The notes: a model not told the origin generated them from the letters alone. Positions 1 through 7,947 are shown, counted from the first letter of the stretch. The stretch: DNA of 28,340 bases from an uncultured Ruminococcus sp. (GCA_900752785.1 CAADWP010000017.1:1-28340), one strand, 5' to 3'. Numbers and translations are program-made.

Positions 1-1074
1 GGGAAAGGTATCATCGTCGTCGTAGATTACGCACTCGGGATTCATTATCGTTACAGAATCAAGGGAATAGCAGTATCTGAAACAGCCCTGACCTATCAGT
101 CCCACGCTTGCCGGAATGACAATTTTTTTGAGCTGACGGTTTTCGCTGAATGCGCATCCCTCGATTGTCTTTACGCTGCCGGGAATAGAAACGTCCGTTA
201 CAGACATACAGAACTTGAACGCACTCCCTCCGATATATGTAACGCCGTTCTCTATGTTTATTGAGCTCAGCCCGCTGCACGACCAGAACGCACCATCACC
301 TATAGTTTTGACGCTGGAGGGTATTGTAAGAGCTCCGCTGAGCTTTTCGCAGTGCTTGAAGGCCCAGCCGCTTATTTCGGTGATGCTGTTGGGAATATTG
401 ACCTTTTTCAGCGAACTGCATCCTGAAAAGGCGTATTTTCCGATTGATCTAACAGTATCCGGAATGTACACGCTTTCTACACTTTCGTTCTCATAGAATG
501 CGTAACCCGGTATAGTCGTCAGTGTGTTGGGAAGAACAACGTCCCCCGAGGCAGTTTTGGCGTCTACGAGAATATTGTTAATGATAACGACAGGATCTTT
601 TTTTCTCATATTTTCAAGATACGGGGTATTGTCGAACGCCTGTATCCCTATTGACGTGACGGTTTCGGGAATATTGCAGTTGCTGAACTCTCCCATCCAG
701 AAGGCGTAGTCGCCGATAGAGGTTATACTCGGAGGTATATTGACTGTTCCTGTTATATGGTCGAAGTTGTTTGTATTAAAGGCTCTCGCCCCGATGCTTG
801 TAACGGGCTTTCCCTTGTATGACTTCGGAAGATAAATGTCCGGGGACGGGGTAAATACCGGGTTTTCCTCCGGCTCGCGGATGTACTCGGTTATTTCATA
901 CGTCCCGTCGTTTTTCAGTGTGAATTTATATTGATTTTCAAGGGACGCGTCCACGTCTATGTCTATATTATCCAGATCTATGGCGTTTGAGCGCAGACCG
1001 GCATCCGAAGGCATCCCGAATGTGACCGCTGTACAGATTGCGATAGCTGCCGCTATTATTTTATGTATTTTCAT
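1..1074 (-). CDS. BspA-like leucine-rich repeat (LRR_5) secreted protein, C-terminus beyond the window
   Basis: The reading frame runs from ATG at 1074 to the left window edge, 358 codons without a stop, so the C-terminus is missing. The start is set by an AAAGGAG ribosome site at 1084-1090. The N-terminus (MKIHKIIAAAIAICTAVTFG) is a signal peptide, so the product is exported. From about residue 85 it consists of irregular LRR_5 repeats of the form IPxSVxxIGxxAFxxC (for example SITSIGDYAF, SVKTIGDGAF, SVKTIEGCAF). One stretch, VVIINNILVDA, is a segment often seen in Ruminococcus LRR_5 proteins. Such proteins are surface or secreted binding proteins; no ligand can be named from sequence. It lies downstream of a second LRR gene on the same strand but has its own promoter at 1113-1141. 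Whether it also ends in a dockerin cannot be seen. Confidence 0.9.
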   Translation of the reverse strand, partial: MKIHKIIAAAIAICTAVTFGMPSDAGLRSNAIDLDNIDIDVDASLENQYKFTLKNDGTYEITEYIREPEENPVFTPSPDIYLPKSYKGKPVTSIGARAFNTNNFDHITGTVNIPPSITSIGDYAFWMGEFSNCNIPETVTSIGIQAFDNTPYLENMRKKDPVVIINNILVDAKTASGDVVLPNTLTTIPGYAFYENESVESVYIPDTVRSIGKYAFSGCSSLKKVNIPNSITEISGWAFKHCEKLSGALTIPSSVKTIGDGAFWSCSGLSSINIENGVTYIGGSAFKFCMSVTDVSIPGSVKTIEGCAFSENRQLKKIVIPASVGLIGQGCFRYCYSLDSVTIMNPECVIYDDDDTFP

Positions 1075-1088
1075 TTTTTTACACTCCT

Positions 1089-1184
1089 TTAGCTGTGCGG
1101 TATACTATTTACAGTATAACATATTAATACATAAAAATCAACCGCCGCGGCAAGGAGCGAGGTTATGAGTTTTTTGATTTTCAT
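1089..1184 (-). pseudogene. Signal-peptide fossil of an LRR-family gene (31-codon ORF)
   Basis: On the minus strand ATG at 1184 opens a 31-codon ORF starting MKIKKLITSLLAAAV, preceded by AGAGGAT. Its first 44 bases match the first 44 bases of the neighbouring LRR gene (MEIKKIIASLLAVAV) at about 38 positions. After that the similarity stops and the frame runs into the promoter of the partial LRR gene, ending at 1089 inside that gene's ribosome site. The simplest reading is a remnant of a deleted third LRR gene, or a recombination scar. A short translated leader peptide coupled to the downstream gene is the alternative. Confidence 0.55.
1113..1141 (-). promoter_or_regulatory. Promoter of the partial LRR gene, with palindromic -10 region
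   Basis: Read on the minus strand this is TTGATT (1136-1141), a 17-bp spacer and TATACT (1113-1118). The -10 overlaps the perfect inverted repeat TATACT-6-AGTATA at 1101-1118, which could be an operator. The -35 lies inside the signal-peptide fossil. Confidence 0.6.
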
Positions 1185-1195
1185 ATAATTATCCT

Positions 1196-2725
1196 CTAAT
1201 TTAAATTTTTAAGCCAGACTTTAATGTCAGTTTCCGTGCCGTTGCCGGAGAGATACGCATAGAACATGAGAATATTTGACGCGTCGTTAGCGGTGATCTT
1301 TCCGTCATCGTCAACATCAGAAAAAGCAGTCTGCTCGGGTGTAAACGTAGTTTTTCCCGCAGACAGTGCGGCATATTCGGTAAGCACGAGAGAAGCGTCG
1401 TTTGCAGTGATTTTTCCGTCATCGTCAGCGTCACCGTACAAGGTCTTAATATCAAGCGATTCAAATTTATAATCATATTTATTTGCGTAAGCTTCGGCTG
1501 TAGAACCGCTGTGGCCTTTGATTACACCTGAAAATTTTCCGTCCGTGTTACAAATAGTATTTTCATTATCAGCTATATTACATTGTGGATTAGCGATCGT
1601 AATCGAGGTAAGTTTGCTGCAAAAGTGAAACGCTTCATCGCCTATGCTTGTCACAGAATCAGGAAGTATTATTGATTCAAGCCGCAAACAGGAAGAAAAC
1701 GCGTTGTCTCCTATACTTGTAACAGTATTGGGAACAGTAATCGAAGAAAGATTTGTACAATAGCGAAACGCATCGTTGCCTATGCTTGTCACGGAATCGG
1801 GAATAGTTATTGACGTAAGACCTGTGCAGTGAAAAAACGTACTGTCGCCTATACTTTTTACGTTATTCGGGATAGCTATTGATTGAAAAAGTTCGCATGA
1901 GTGAAATGCAGCATCGCCTATACTTGTAACGGTGTCGGGGAGCTCTATATCTTTTAGCTTATAGCAATACAAAAACGCCCCCTCGCCTATACTCGTTAAC
2001 TGATCGGGAATGTTTACTGATTCAAGATTTTTGCATACGGCAAACATATCAGTGCTTATAATTTTAAGAGAATTTGAGATTTTTGCTGATTCAAGACTTA
2101 AACATTCATAAAACGCATATTCGCCAATATTTGTAACCGAATCTGGTATTTCTATTGAAGAAAGGCTTTTGCAACTGGCAAACGCATGTTCTTCGATGCT
2201 TGTAACAGAATCGGGGATATATACTGAAGTAAGGCTTGTACACCAGTAAAACGCATGATCGCCTATACCTTCAAGAGAAGCGGAAAGCGTTGCTTCCTCA
2301 AGCCCTGTGCAATTCTGAAATACTTCGCTTCCTATGCTCTTGACCGAATCGGGCAGCTTTATCGAGGTCAGATTTGTACAGTTCATAAACGCTTTATTTC
2401 CTATGTGTGTGACAGAATCCGGAATATTTATTGCTTTAAGCGTTCCGCTGCCGTTAAAGGCGTCATCGCCTATACTCGTAACAGGAAGACCGTCTATTTC
2501 AGACGGAATTGTAACTTCTTCTGCCGCATACTTGAAAATGTTTTGGAATATTTCAATATGGTCGCTGTATTTATGAATTGTAAAATCGCCATATTCGTCC
2601 TTGGTGTATTCTGCCGCCGCACTTGCGGTTACGGGGATATTCGAAACAACTGCCGAAAAGCTCGGAACGCTCGCGCCCATTACTGCCACGGCAAGGAGCG
2701 AGGCTATAATTTTTTTGATTTCCAT
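1196..2725 (-). CDS. Secreted LRR_5 (BspA-like) protein with C-terminal type I dockerin
   Basis: 509 residues; the start is fixed by AAAGGAGG at 2733-2740. A signal peptide covers about residues 1-37. Thirteen LRR_5 repeats follow with an exact 23-residue period: the SIGxxAF core begins near residues 84, 107, 130, 153, 176, 199, 222, 245, 268, 291, 314, 337 and 360. The repeat domain ends in the usual cap GHSGSTAEAYANKYDYKF (about 404-421). Residues 430-493 form a type I dockerin: two EF-hand-like calcium loops, D432-D434-D436...D443 and D470-D472-D474...D481, each followed by a helix (ASLVLTEYA, ASNILMFYA). Dockerins bind cohesins, so the protein is expected to be mounted on a cell-surface scaffold, where the LRR part may act as a binding module. 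No cohesin or scaffoldin gene is in this window. It is transcribed from its own promoter at 2753-2781. Confidence 0.93.
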   Translation of the reverse strand: MEIKKIIASLLAVAVMGASVPSFSAVVSNIPVTASAAAEYTKDEYGDFTIHKYSDHIEIFQNIFKYAAEEVTIPSEIDGLPVTSIGDDAFNGSGTLKAINIPDSVTHIGNKAFMNCTNLTSIKLPDSVKSIGSEVFQNCTGLEEATLSASLEGIGDHAFYWCTSLTSVYIPDSVTSIEEHAFASCKSLSSIEIPDSVTNIGEYAFYECLSLESAKISNSLKIISTDMFAVCKNLESVNIPDQLTSIGEGAFLYCYKLKDIELPDTVTSIGDAAFHSCELFQSIAIPNNVKSIGDSTFFHCTGLTSITIPDSVTSIGNDAFRYCTNLSSITVPNTVTSIGDNAFSSCLRLESIILPDSVTSIGDEAFHFCSKLTSITIANPQCNIADNENTICNTDGKFSGVIKGHSGSTAEAYANKYDYKFESLDIKTLYGDADDDGKITANDASLVLTEYAALSAGKTTFTPEQTAFSDVDDDGKITANDASNILMFYAYLSGNGTETDIKVWLKNLN

Positions 2726-2752
2726 AATTAAACCTCCTTTAATTATATAATC

Positions 2753-2781
2753 ATTATATTATTTTTTTGTTTGACAGTCAA
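2753..2781 (-). promoter_or_regulatory. Sigma-A promoter of the LRR-dockerin gene
   Basis: On the minus strand TTGACT (2776-2781), 17-bp spacer, TATAAT (2753-2758). It lies 28 bp upstream of the start codon and 13 bp upstream of the ribosome site, giving a very short leader. TTGACAGTCAA at 2771-2781 is a near-perfect palindrome over the -35. Confidence 0.7.
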
Positions 2782-2910
2782 GCGGTTTTGTTGTAATAAA
2801 GAGTGCAAGGGCCTGCTTTTTAAAATATGGATTTTATTTATTTTAATGGGAATGTCCTTTATGGCGTTCCCGCATTTTTAATTAAAAATAAAATATATGT
2901 TCGAATACTA

Positions 2911-2939
2911 TTGACAAATAAGAAAATATGTTCTATAAT
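2911..2939 (+). promoter_or_regulatory. Consensus sigma-A promoter of the holB-ricT-queH operon, flanked by LexA-like boxes
   Basis: TTGACA (2911-2916), 17-bp spacer, TATAAT (2934-2939): both hexamers are perfect. Sequences close to the Gram-positive LexA box GAAC-N4-GTTC occur at 2922-2933 (GAAAATATGTTC, between -35 and -10) and 2955-2966 (GAACATAAGTTT, near the transcription start). A weaker match is at 2891-2902. A perfect promoter with operators in the spacer and at the start site suggests it is normally repressed; SOS control is inference. Confidence 0.75.
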
Positions 2940-3002
2940 AATATTGTGACCGGAGAACATAAGTTTTGTAGACTGAGTTTATTAAGGAATGGGGGAAATT
3001 GA

Positions 3003-3236
3003 ATGCAGCAGATGATAAACGACTATAAACGGAGCTGCGATATGGCAAAGGCACGTATTGCAGAGCTTACGCAGCTTAGAAACAAATTAAAAAAGCAGGG
3101 CAGGGATGAAGTTATCAATGAACTTGATCTTGAACGGCGAATCCGGCTTTTATATGTTGAAAACAGCCAGATGGAAGAGATAATCGACAGCCTTACATCC
3201 TGCTTGAGGAGGATAGAACAGCGTGGCAAGACGTGA
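3003..3236 (+). CDS. Small coiled-coil protein of unknown function
   Basis: 77 residues, start preceded by a GGGGG ribosome site. I do not recognise a family. The sequence is highly charged and predicted helical throughout (AKARIAELTQLRNKLKKQG, ENSQMEEIIDSLTSCLRRIE), consistent with a short coiled coil. It is the first gene of the operon. Its last 14 bases overlap the GTG start of the sigma-70 region 4 gene, so the two are probably translationally coupled and may form a complex. Small helical partners beside region-4-only regulators are common in Firmicute phages and integrative elements, but nothing else here indicates an element. Confidence 0.75.
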   Translation: MQQMINDYKRSCDMAKARIAELTQLRNKLKKQGRDEVINELDLERRIRLLYVENSQMEEIIDSLTSCLRRIEQRGKT

Positions 3237-3525
3237 AAGCTACTCGGACACATTTACAGGAGAAGCTGATAAGGGGATAAGAGAGATACTTGAGGGCGGA
3301 AGTAAAGAAGATTCATCGCTTAGGTTAAGAAAAATGCTGTTAAAAGTAATAAATAATGAGCTTACCCCGAGACAAAAGCAAATAATTATGCTATACTATT
3401 TTAAGAAAATAGATATAGTCCGCATAGGAAAGGAGCTTGGAATATCGCCGCAGGCTGTTTCGGCGGTTATGTCCCGTGCGAGACTGAGAATGTACAGAAT
3501 ACTGCAATATTATTTTATAAATTAA
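3223..3525 (+). CDS. Sigma-70 region 4-type helix-turn-helix protein
   Basis: 100 residues from GTG at 3223, with GAGGAGG at 3206-3212; the start overlaps the preceding coiled-coil gene. Residues about 47-95 (ELTPRQKQIIMLYYFKKIDI, then IGKELGISPQAVSAVMSRA) are a classic sigma-70 region 4 fold, which contacts -35 DNA. There is no region 2, so it cannot be a full sigma factor; it is better read as a DNA-binding regulator or an ArpU/phage-type late regulator. The N-terminal 45 residues are polar and unassigned. The following decarboxylase gene starts 11 bp after the stop, so it is part of the same operon. Confidence 0.8.
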   Translation: MARRESYSDTFTGEADKGIREILEGGSKEDSSLRLRKMLLKVINNELTPRQKQIIMLYYFKKIDIVRIGKELGISPQAVSAVMSRARLRMYRILQYYFIN

Positions 3526-3536
3526 GGAGAAATACA

Positions 3537-4868
3537 ATGGATACGCCTATATATGATTTTATTTCGGAATATGCCGATTCGGGAATGCTGAGGTGCCATA
3601 TGCCGGGGCATAAAGGAGAAGCGCTTATTAATGATTTTTTTGGTATTTGCCGTTTTGATATAACGGAAATTTGCGGCGCGGACAGCCTTTTTGAAGCTTC
3701 GGGAATAATCGAGCAAAGCGAAAAAAATATGGCGGAGCTTTACGGCTCGGCAGCAACGGTTTATTCCGCGGCAGGTTCTACCCTTTGCATTCAGGCTATG
3801 CTTGCAGTGATGAAGCAGGAAAACCGCCGAGTTTTTGCCGTTCGAAACGTTCACAGAGCGTTTCTTAACGCCGCTGCGCTTCTGGGAATTAATGTTGATT
3901 GGATAATGCCTGAATATAAGGGCAGCTTCCTTTCGGGAGAAATTATTCCCGAAAAAGTTGAGGAAGCGCTGAAAAGCTGCGGAGAAAGTTCATGCTTGTA
4001 TGTAACTTCTCCCGACTATACGGGCAAAATTGCAGATATACGCAGACTTTCAAAAATATGCCGCAGATACGGAGCAAGGCTTCTTGTGGATAATGCTCAC
4101 GGAGCGCATCTTGCATTTTTTCCTGATAATACGCATCCTATTTATTTGGGAGCCGATCTATGCTGTGATTCGGCGCACAAAATGCTTCCTGCGCTTACCG
4201 GAGCGGCAATGCTCCACAGTTCGCGAGAAGAATACACGTCCAAAAGATTGAAGCAGGCAATGAGCCTTTTTGCGTCTACAAGTCCGTCTTATCCGATAAT
4301 GGCTTCTCTCGATATGTGCACCGAATATATAGCGAATGATATTCGGCACGATATAGAGGAAAATCTTGTGATGCTCGATCAGCTTCGTGAAGAGTTTTCA
4401 AACGAACTGAAATTCGGATGCGGAGAGCCGTTTCATATAACGATAATGGCTGAGGCAAGCGGCTTTGACGGTGTTGAATTTGCGGAGATGCTCAGAAAAA
4501 GCGGCTGCGAATGCGAGTGTGCCGACAGTACTTTAGTAATACTGCTGATGTCTCCCGTATGCCGCGAAGCCGATTACTGCCGTCTTATAAATGCGGTTTC
4601 ATCGGCTTTAAGAAATGTGCGGCGAAAAGTACCTGTATTTGACGAATTTGCGTTGGGAATTTCTAAAAAAGTGATGAGCATAAGAGACGCGGTTTTTGCT
4701 CCGAACGAAGAGATATTCGTTGAGCAGGCAGAAGGAAGGATATGCGGCGCAGTAAGCGTTCCTTGTCCTCCTGCTGTTCCAATAGCGGTAAGCGGAGAAG
4801 TTATCAGCCGCGAATGTATAAATATTTTTAAAAAGTATGGAATTCGCACAGTAAATGTGGTAAAATAA
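3537..4868 (+). CDS. Orn/Lys/Arg decarboxylase-family PLP enzyme (YaaO-like)
   Basis: 443 residues, ATG with AAGGAG just upstream. The N-terminal motif HMPGHKG (residues 21-27) is the hallmark of the Orn/Lys/Arg decarboxylase family. The PLP lysine is K215 in DSAHKMLPALTG, and LLVDNAHGAH (about 184-193) supplies the Asp and His that hold the cofactor. The C-terminal domain is short, as in the single-domain Firmicute proteins rather than the long proteobacterial decarboxylases. The family makes cadaverine, putrescine or agmatine from the amino acid; the substrate cannot be chosen from sequence. In Bacillus subtilis yaaO lies in the tmk-holB-yaaT cluster, and the same neighbourhood is seen here without tmk. 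It is followed by holB after 48 bp. Confidence 0.9.
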   Translation: MDTPIYDFISEYADSGMLRCHMPGHKGEALINDFFGICRFDITEICGADSLFEASGIIEQSEKNMAELYGSAATVYSAAGSTLCIQAMLAVMKQENRRVFAVRNVHRAFLNAAALLGINVDWIMPEYKGSFLSGEIIPEKVEEALKSCGESSCLYVTSPDYTGKIADIRRLSKICRRYGARLLVDNAHGAHLAFFPDNTHPIYLGADLCCDSAHKMLPALTGAAMLHSSREEYTSKRLKQAMSLFASTSPSYPIMASLDMCTEYIANDIRHDIEENLVMLDQLREEFSNELKFGCGEPFHITIMAEASGFDGVEFAEMLRKSGCECECADSTLVILLMSPVCREADYCRLINAVSSALRNVRRKVPVFDEFALGISKKVMSIRDAVFAPNEEIFVEQAEGRICGAVSVPCPPAVPIAVSGEVISRECINIFKKYGIRTVNVVK

Positions 4869-4916
4869 TAATTATAGGATTCTGAACGATCAGAAACAGA
4901 GAAACGGATATAAATT

Positions 4917-5897
4917 ATGAAAAATATAAAAGGAAACACATATCTGCTTTCCACTCTTGACAGCATGGCGAAGCGCGGAAAGCCTGCGCATACCGTTTTG
5001 TTTCATGGAGAAAAAGGAAGCGGAAAAAAGCTGATTGCAAAATATTATACAGAACAGCTGCTTTGCGAATCCCTTTCCGAAGGCAAGCCCTGCGGATGCT
5101 GTAAAAGCTGCCGAAGCGTTGAAAGCGGCTCGCATCCCGATGTTTTATATGTACCGAAAAGCGGAAAGCTGAGCGGATTTTCTGTTGAGACTGCAAGAAA
5201 AGTTATCAGCAGCGCATATGTACGCCCTAATAATGTCAGCGGAAGAAAGGTATATATTTTTGCAGACTGCCATAATATGGACAGCCGCACGCAGAACGCT
5301 TTGCTTAAACTTATCGAGGAGCCGCCCGATTACGCCTACTTTATTTTTACAGCGGAATCAAAATCGGATTTTCTTCCGACAATAATTTCGCGGTGTGTCT
5401 GCTTTCAGACGGCGGTTTGTACCGAAGGAGAGGCAAGAGAGGCTCTTGCCGAGGAGGGAAGATCTCCCGACGAGATCGACAGGGCGGTCGAATGCTTTCA
5501 TGGAAACATTGGAATGGGTATTCAATATCTTATTGACGGAGAGCTGAAGAAGCAGGTGGATTTGACAAAAGCTCTTGCGGATAGTATAATAAGAAAGGAC
5601 GAATACGAGCTGAATAAGGCGTTTTTTTCCATAGGCAGAGAGCGCGGCGACGTGAAAAGCGTCCTCTCGATGCTGGATATGCTGATAAGGGATGCGGCGG
5701 TTCTTGCCGAAGATGCGGGAGCAAGGCTGATCGGCTGCTATCGTGGCGGCGCTGTCATGCTTTCGGAGAGGATTACGTCTTCTCAGTCGGTAAGAATACA
5801 CCGCTGTATTGAACGAGCATGGCGGGCTGTTGAGGCGAATGCCGGTATTCCGCTTGTGCTTGCGGCTTTGTGCGCTGAGATAACAGAAATAATTTAA
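4917..5897 (+). CDS. holB: DNA polymerase III subunit delta prime
   Basis: 326 residues, the AAA+ clamp-loader subunit that helps load the sliding clamp at the replication fork. A Walker A-like loop GEKGSGKK is at residues 31-38. The zinc module has C50, C59, C61/C62 and C65. ALLKLIEEPP (128-137) and the sensor motif SRC (158-160) are typical of delta prime and tau/gamma. The C-terminal collar domain is poorly conserved, as usual. The ribosome site is weak (AGAAACGGA), so expression may be low or dependent on upstream translation. It is followed after 10 bp by ricT, the same order as in Bacillus and many Clostridia. Confidence 0.94.
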   Translation: MKNIKGNTYLLSTLDSMAKRGKPAHTVLFHGEKGSGKKLIAKYYTEQLLCESLSEGKPCGCCKSCRSVESGSHPDVLYVPKSGKLSGFSVETARKVISSAYVRPNNVSGRKVYIFADCHNMDSRTQNALLKLIEEPPDYAYFIFTAESKSDFLPTIISRCVCFQTAVCTEGEAREALAEEGRSPDEIDRAVECFHGNIGMGIQYLIDGELKKQVDLTKALADSIIRKDEYELNKAFFSIGRERGDVKSVLSMLDMLIRDAAVLAEDAGARLIGCYRGGAVMLSERITSSQSVRIHRCIERAWRAVEANAGIPLVLAALCAEITEII

Positions 5898-5907
5898 GGA
5901 GCTTTAT

Positions 5908-6774
5908 ATGAAGGAAATCGTGGGAGTACGCTTTAAAAGCGTTGGAAAAATATATTACTTTTCACCGGAAGGGATCAAGGCAAATATTGGGGATAAGGCT
6001 ATCGTAGAAACGATACGCGGTGTCGAATGCGGCGAGATCGTTATTGCAAACAGGCAAATCGAGGACAACGAGATAAATTCTCCGTTAAAGCCTATAATCA
6101 GGATAGCAACGGCTGCCGACCTGAAGGTTGTGGAAAAAAACAAGCAGAAGGAGGCAGAGGCGTTCAAGGTTTGCGAGGAGAAGATAGCTTTCCGTAAACT
6201 GAAAATGAATCTTGTCGATGTCGAATGTACTTTTGACAACAATAAGCTGCTGTTTTATTTTACCGCCGAAAATCGTGTGGATTTCCGCGAGCTTGTTAAG
6301 GATCTTGCGGCTGTTTTCAGAACGCGTATTGAGTTAAGGCAGATCGGTGTCCGCGACGAAGCGAAGATACTCGGCGGATTGGGTATCTGCGGCCGTGAAT
6401 TTTGCTGTAAAGGTTACATGGGAGATTTTCAGCCCGTTTCAATAAAAATGGCTAAAGAACAGGGGCTTTCTTTAAATCCCACAAAGATCTCGGGAACTTG
6501 CGGACGGCTGATGTGCTGTTTAAAAAATGAACAGAACGTTTATGAGGAACTGCTGAAAATTACGCCTAAGGCGGGAGCGATAGTTGTTACTCCGGAGGGA
6601 GACAAGGGCAGAGTCGAGGACGTGAACCTTATTACGGGAAAACTCAGAGTAAAAACGGATAAATCGGAAGTTCCCGTAACTCTTGACCGAAGCGAAGTCA
6701 AAATACTTAAAGACGCGGAGATAAGAGTGAATCGTGAGGAGCTTAGGGCTTTAAAAAATCTTGAGGATAAGTAA
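5908..6774 (+). CDS. ricT: RicT / YaaT, PSP1-domain protein
   Basis: 288 residues with an AAGGAG ribosome site. It is the PSP1-domain protein known in Bacillus as YaaT or RicT, part of the RicAFT (Y-complex) that binds iron-sulfur clusters and affects RNase Y-dependent mRNA maturation. The PSP1 region contains the two cysteine motifs GICGREFCCKGYMGDF (C161, C166, C167) and SGTCGRLMCC (C198, C203, C204), which match the family's cluster ligands. Partner genes ricA (ymcA) and ricF (ylbF) are not in this window. Its stop codon overlaps the queH start in TAATG, so the two are translationally coupled. Confidence 0.93.
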   Translation: MKEIVGVRFKSVGKIYYFSPEGIKANIGDKAIVETIRGVECGEIVIANRQIEDNEINSPLKPIIRIATAADLKVVEKNKQKEAEAFKVCEEKIAFRKLKMNLVDVECTFDNNKLLFYFTAENRVDFRELVKDLAAVFRTRIELRQIGVRDEAKILGGLGICGREFCCKGYMGDFQPVSIKMAKEQGLSLNPTKISGTCGRLMCCLKNEQNVYEELLKITPKAGAIVVTPEGDKGRVEDVNLITGKLRVKTDKSEVPVTLDRSEVKILKDAEIRVNREELRALKNLEDK

Positions 6775-7448
6775 TGGAAAAGATCAATTACGGCAGACTG
6801 CTTGACGAAAAGCTTGCGGAGCTTGAAGAAAGCGGTGAAAGACCGACGCTGCTGCTTCATGCCTGCTGTGCGCCGTGCAGCAGCCATACGTTAGAGTACC
6901 TTTCGGAGAAGTTTCGTATAACTCTTTATTTCTGCAATCCGAATATTGCGCCCGAGGAGGAGTATAGATTCCGTCTTGAGGAGCTGAAACGGCTTGTCAG
7001 GGAAATGAGGCTCGATATCGAAGTTATCGAGGAGGATTATGCTCCCGAAAAGTTTTACGAGCTTGCAAAGGGGCTTGAAGAACTGCCCGAGCGCGGTGAA
7101 CGCTGCCGAAAATGTATTGGTTTGCGCCTTGAAATGGCAGGGAAAAAGGCGGACGAGCTTGATGCGGATTATTTCACGACTACGCTTACCATAAGTCCCC
7201 ATAAGGACTGCACTTTTATAAATCGGCGCGGCGCTGATATTGCGGAAAAATGCAGAGCCGATTATCTTTTTTCGGATTTCAAGAAGCATGACGGCTATAA
7301 GCGTTCGATAGAGCTTTCGAGAGAATATGATCTCTACCGCCAGAATTATTGCGGCTGCGTTTACAGTAAAAAAGCCGCTGAAAAGCGCGAAAAGGAGGAT
7401 TCCGCAAATGGCAAAGGAACTAAAGACGAATGCGATGCGGTTTCTTGA
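6774..7448 (+). CDS. queH: Epoxyqueuosine reductase QueH
   Basis: 224 residues. QueH (former DUF208) performs the last step of queuosine tRNA modification, reducing epoxyqueuosine to queuosine, and replaces the cobalamin enzyme QueG in many anaerobes. Diagnostic motifs are LLLHACCAPCSS (C31, C32, C35), ERCRKC (C111, C114) and YRQNYCGC (C193, C195); these cysteines carry the metal and redox sites of the family. The ATG shares one base with the ricT stop. The C-terminal tail from about residue 203 is polar, and its coding sequence overlaps ybaK by 41 bases. No other queuosine gene is nearby. Confidence 0.95.
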   Translation: MEKINYGRLLDEKLAELEESGERPTLLLHACCAPCSSHTLEYLSEKFRITLYFCNPNIAPEEEYRFRLEELKRLVREMRLDIEVIEEDYAPEKFYELAKGLEELPERGERCRKCIGLRLEMAGKKADELDADYFTTTLTISPHKDCTFINRRGADIAEKCRADYLFSDFKKHDGYKRSIELSREYDLYRQNYCGCVYSKKAAEKREKEDSANGKGTKDECDAVS

Positions 7449-7893
7449 CAACTGCAAGATAAGCTACATAGTGAGGACTTACAAATGCGATGAATTTATA
7501 GACGGCGTGACCGTTGCGGAAAAGCTTGGACAGACTCTTGACCGGACGTTCAAGACGCTTATCGCACAGGGAAAATCCGGGAGCTATTACTGCTTTCTGC
7601 TGCCTGTCGCACTGGAGCTTGACTTGAAGAAAGCTGCTAAAAGCGTCGGTGAAAAGTCGGTGGAGCTGCTTTGCGTCAAGGATCTGACAAAGGTTACGGG
7701 ATATGTGCGCGGCGGCTGTACTCCTATCGGTATGAAAAAGCAGTTTATGACTGTTATCCACAGTACTGCCGAAGATCTCGTTTCATTTTACATAAGCGGC
7801 GGCAGGATAGGTACTCAGATAGAAGTTTCTCCGCAAAAGCTTATTGAAGCGGTACGCGGCAAATTTGAAAATATTATTCAAGAGAATCTTTGA
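7408..7893 (+). CDS. ybaK: YbaK/EbsC-type aminoacyl-tRNA deacylase
   Basis: 161 residues. The open frame extends further upstream inside queH, but ATG at 7408 has a perfect AAAGGAGG at 7391-7398 and gives the normal family N-terminus MAKELKTNAMRFLD. YbaK proteins hydrolyse mischarged Cys-tRNA(Pro), and related EbsC proteins act on similar substrates. The family signature is visible: FKTLIA (K49) and GYVRGGCTPIGMKK (98-111). It is the last gene of the operon. No intrinsic terminator follows; 54 bp later comes a palindromic MITE that could attenuate read-through. Confidence 0.93.
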   Translation: MAKELKTNAMRFLDNCKISYIVRTYKCDEFIDGVTVAEKLGQTLDRTFKTLIAQGKSGSYYCFLLPVALELDLKKAAKSVGEKSVELLCVKDLTKVTGYVRGGCTPIGMKKQFMTVIHSTAEDLVSFYISGGRIGTQIEVSPQKLIEAVRGKFENIIQENL

Positions 7894-7905
7894 TTTAATC
7901 ATAGC

Positions 7906-7922
7906 TTGACAGGAATAATTCC
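7906..7922 (+). promoter_or_regulatory. TTGACA plus palindrome upstream of the hsp20 MITE (possible displaced control region)
   Basis: TTGACA at 7906-7911 is followed directly by the palindrome GGAATAATTCC (7912-7922). No good -10 lies 16-18 bp downstream; CATAAT at 7935-7940 is too far away (23 bp). It may be the former hsp20 control region, now separated from the gene by the MITE. No CIRCE element is present. Confidence 0.25.
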
Positions 7923-7947
7923 AACGAAAATTCACATAATACCTTTA

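Noticed and set aside
1597..2480. Tandem repeat array or CRISPR from the regularly spaced 69-bp units
   Set aside because: They are codons of the 23-residue LRR_5 repeats: diverged at DNA level and continuous in frame.
2255..2731. 158-codon ORF opposite the LRR-dockerin gene
   Set aside because: It is a shadow of the repeat-rich coding strand, without a ribosome site or recognisable protein features.
3003..3525. Prophage or integrative element around the sigma-like gene
   Set aside because: No integrase, att repeats or structural genes nearby; the pair is in an operon with housekeeping genes.
7327..7407. Upstream start for ybaK inside queH
   Set aside because: ATG at 7408 has a perfect AAAGGAGG and gives the family-typical N-terminus.
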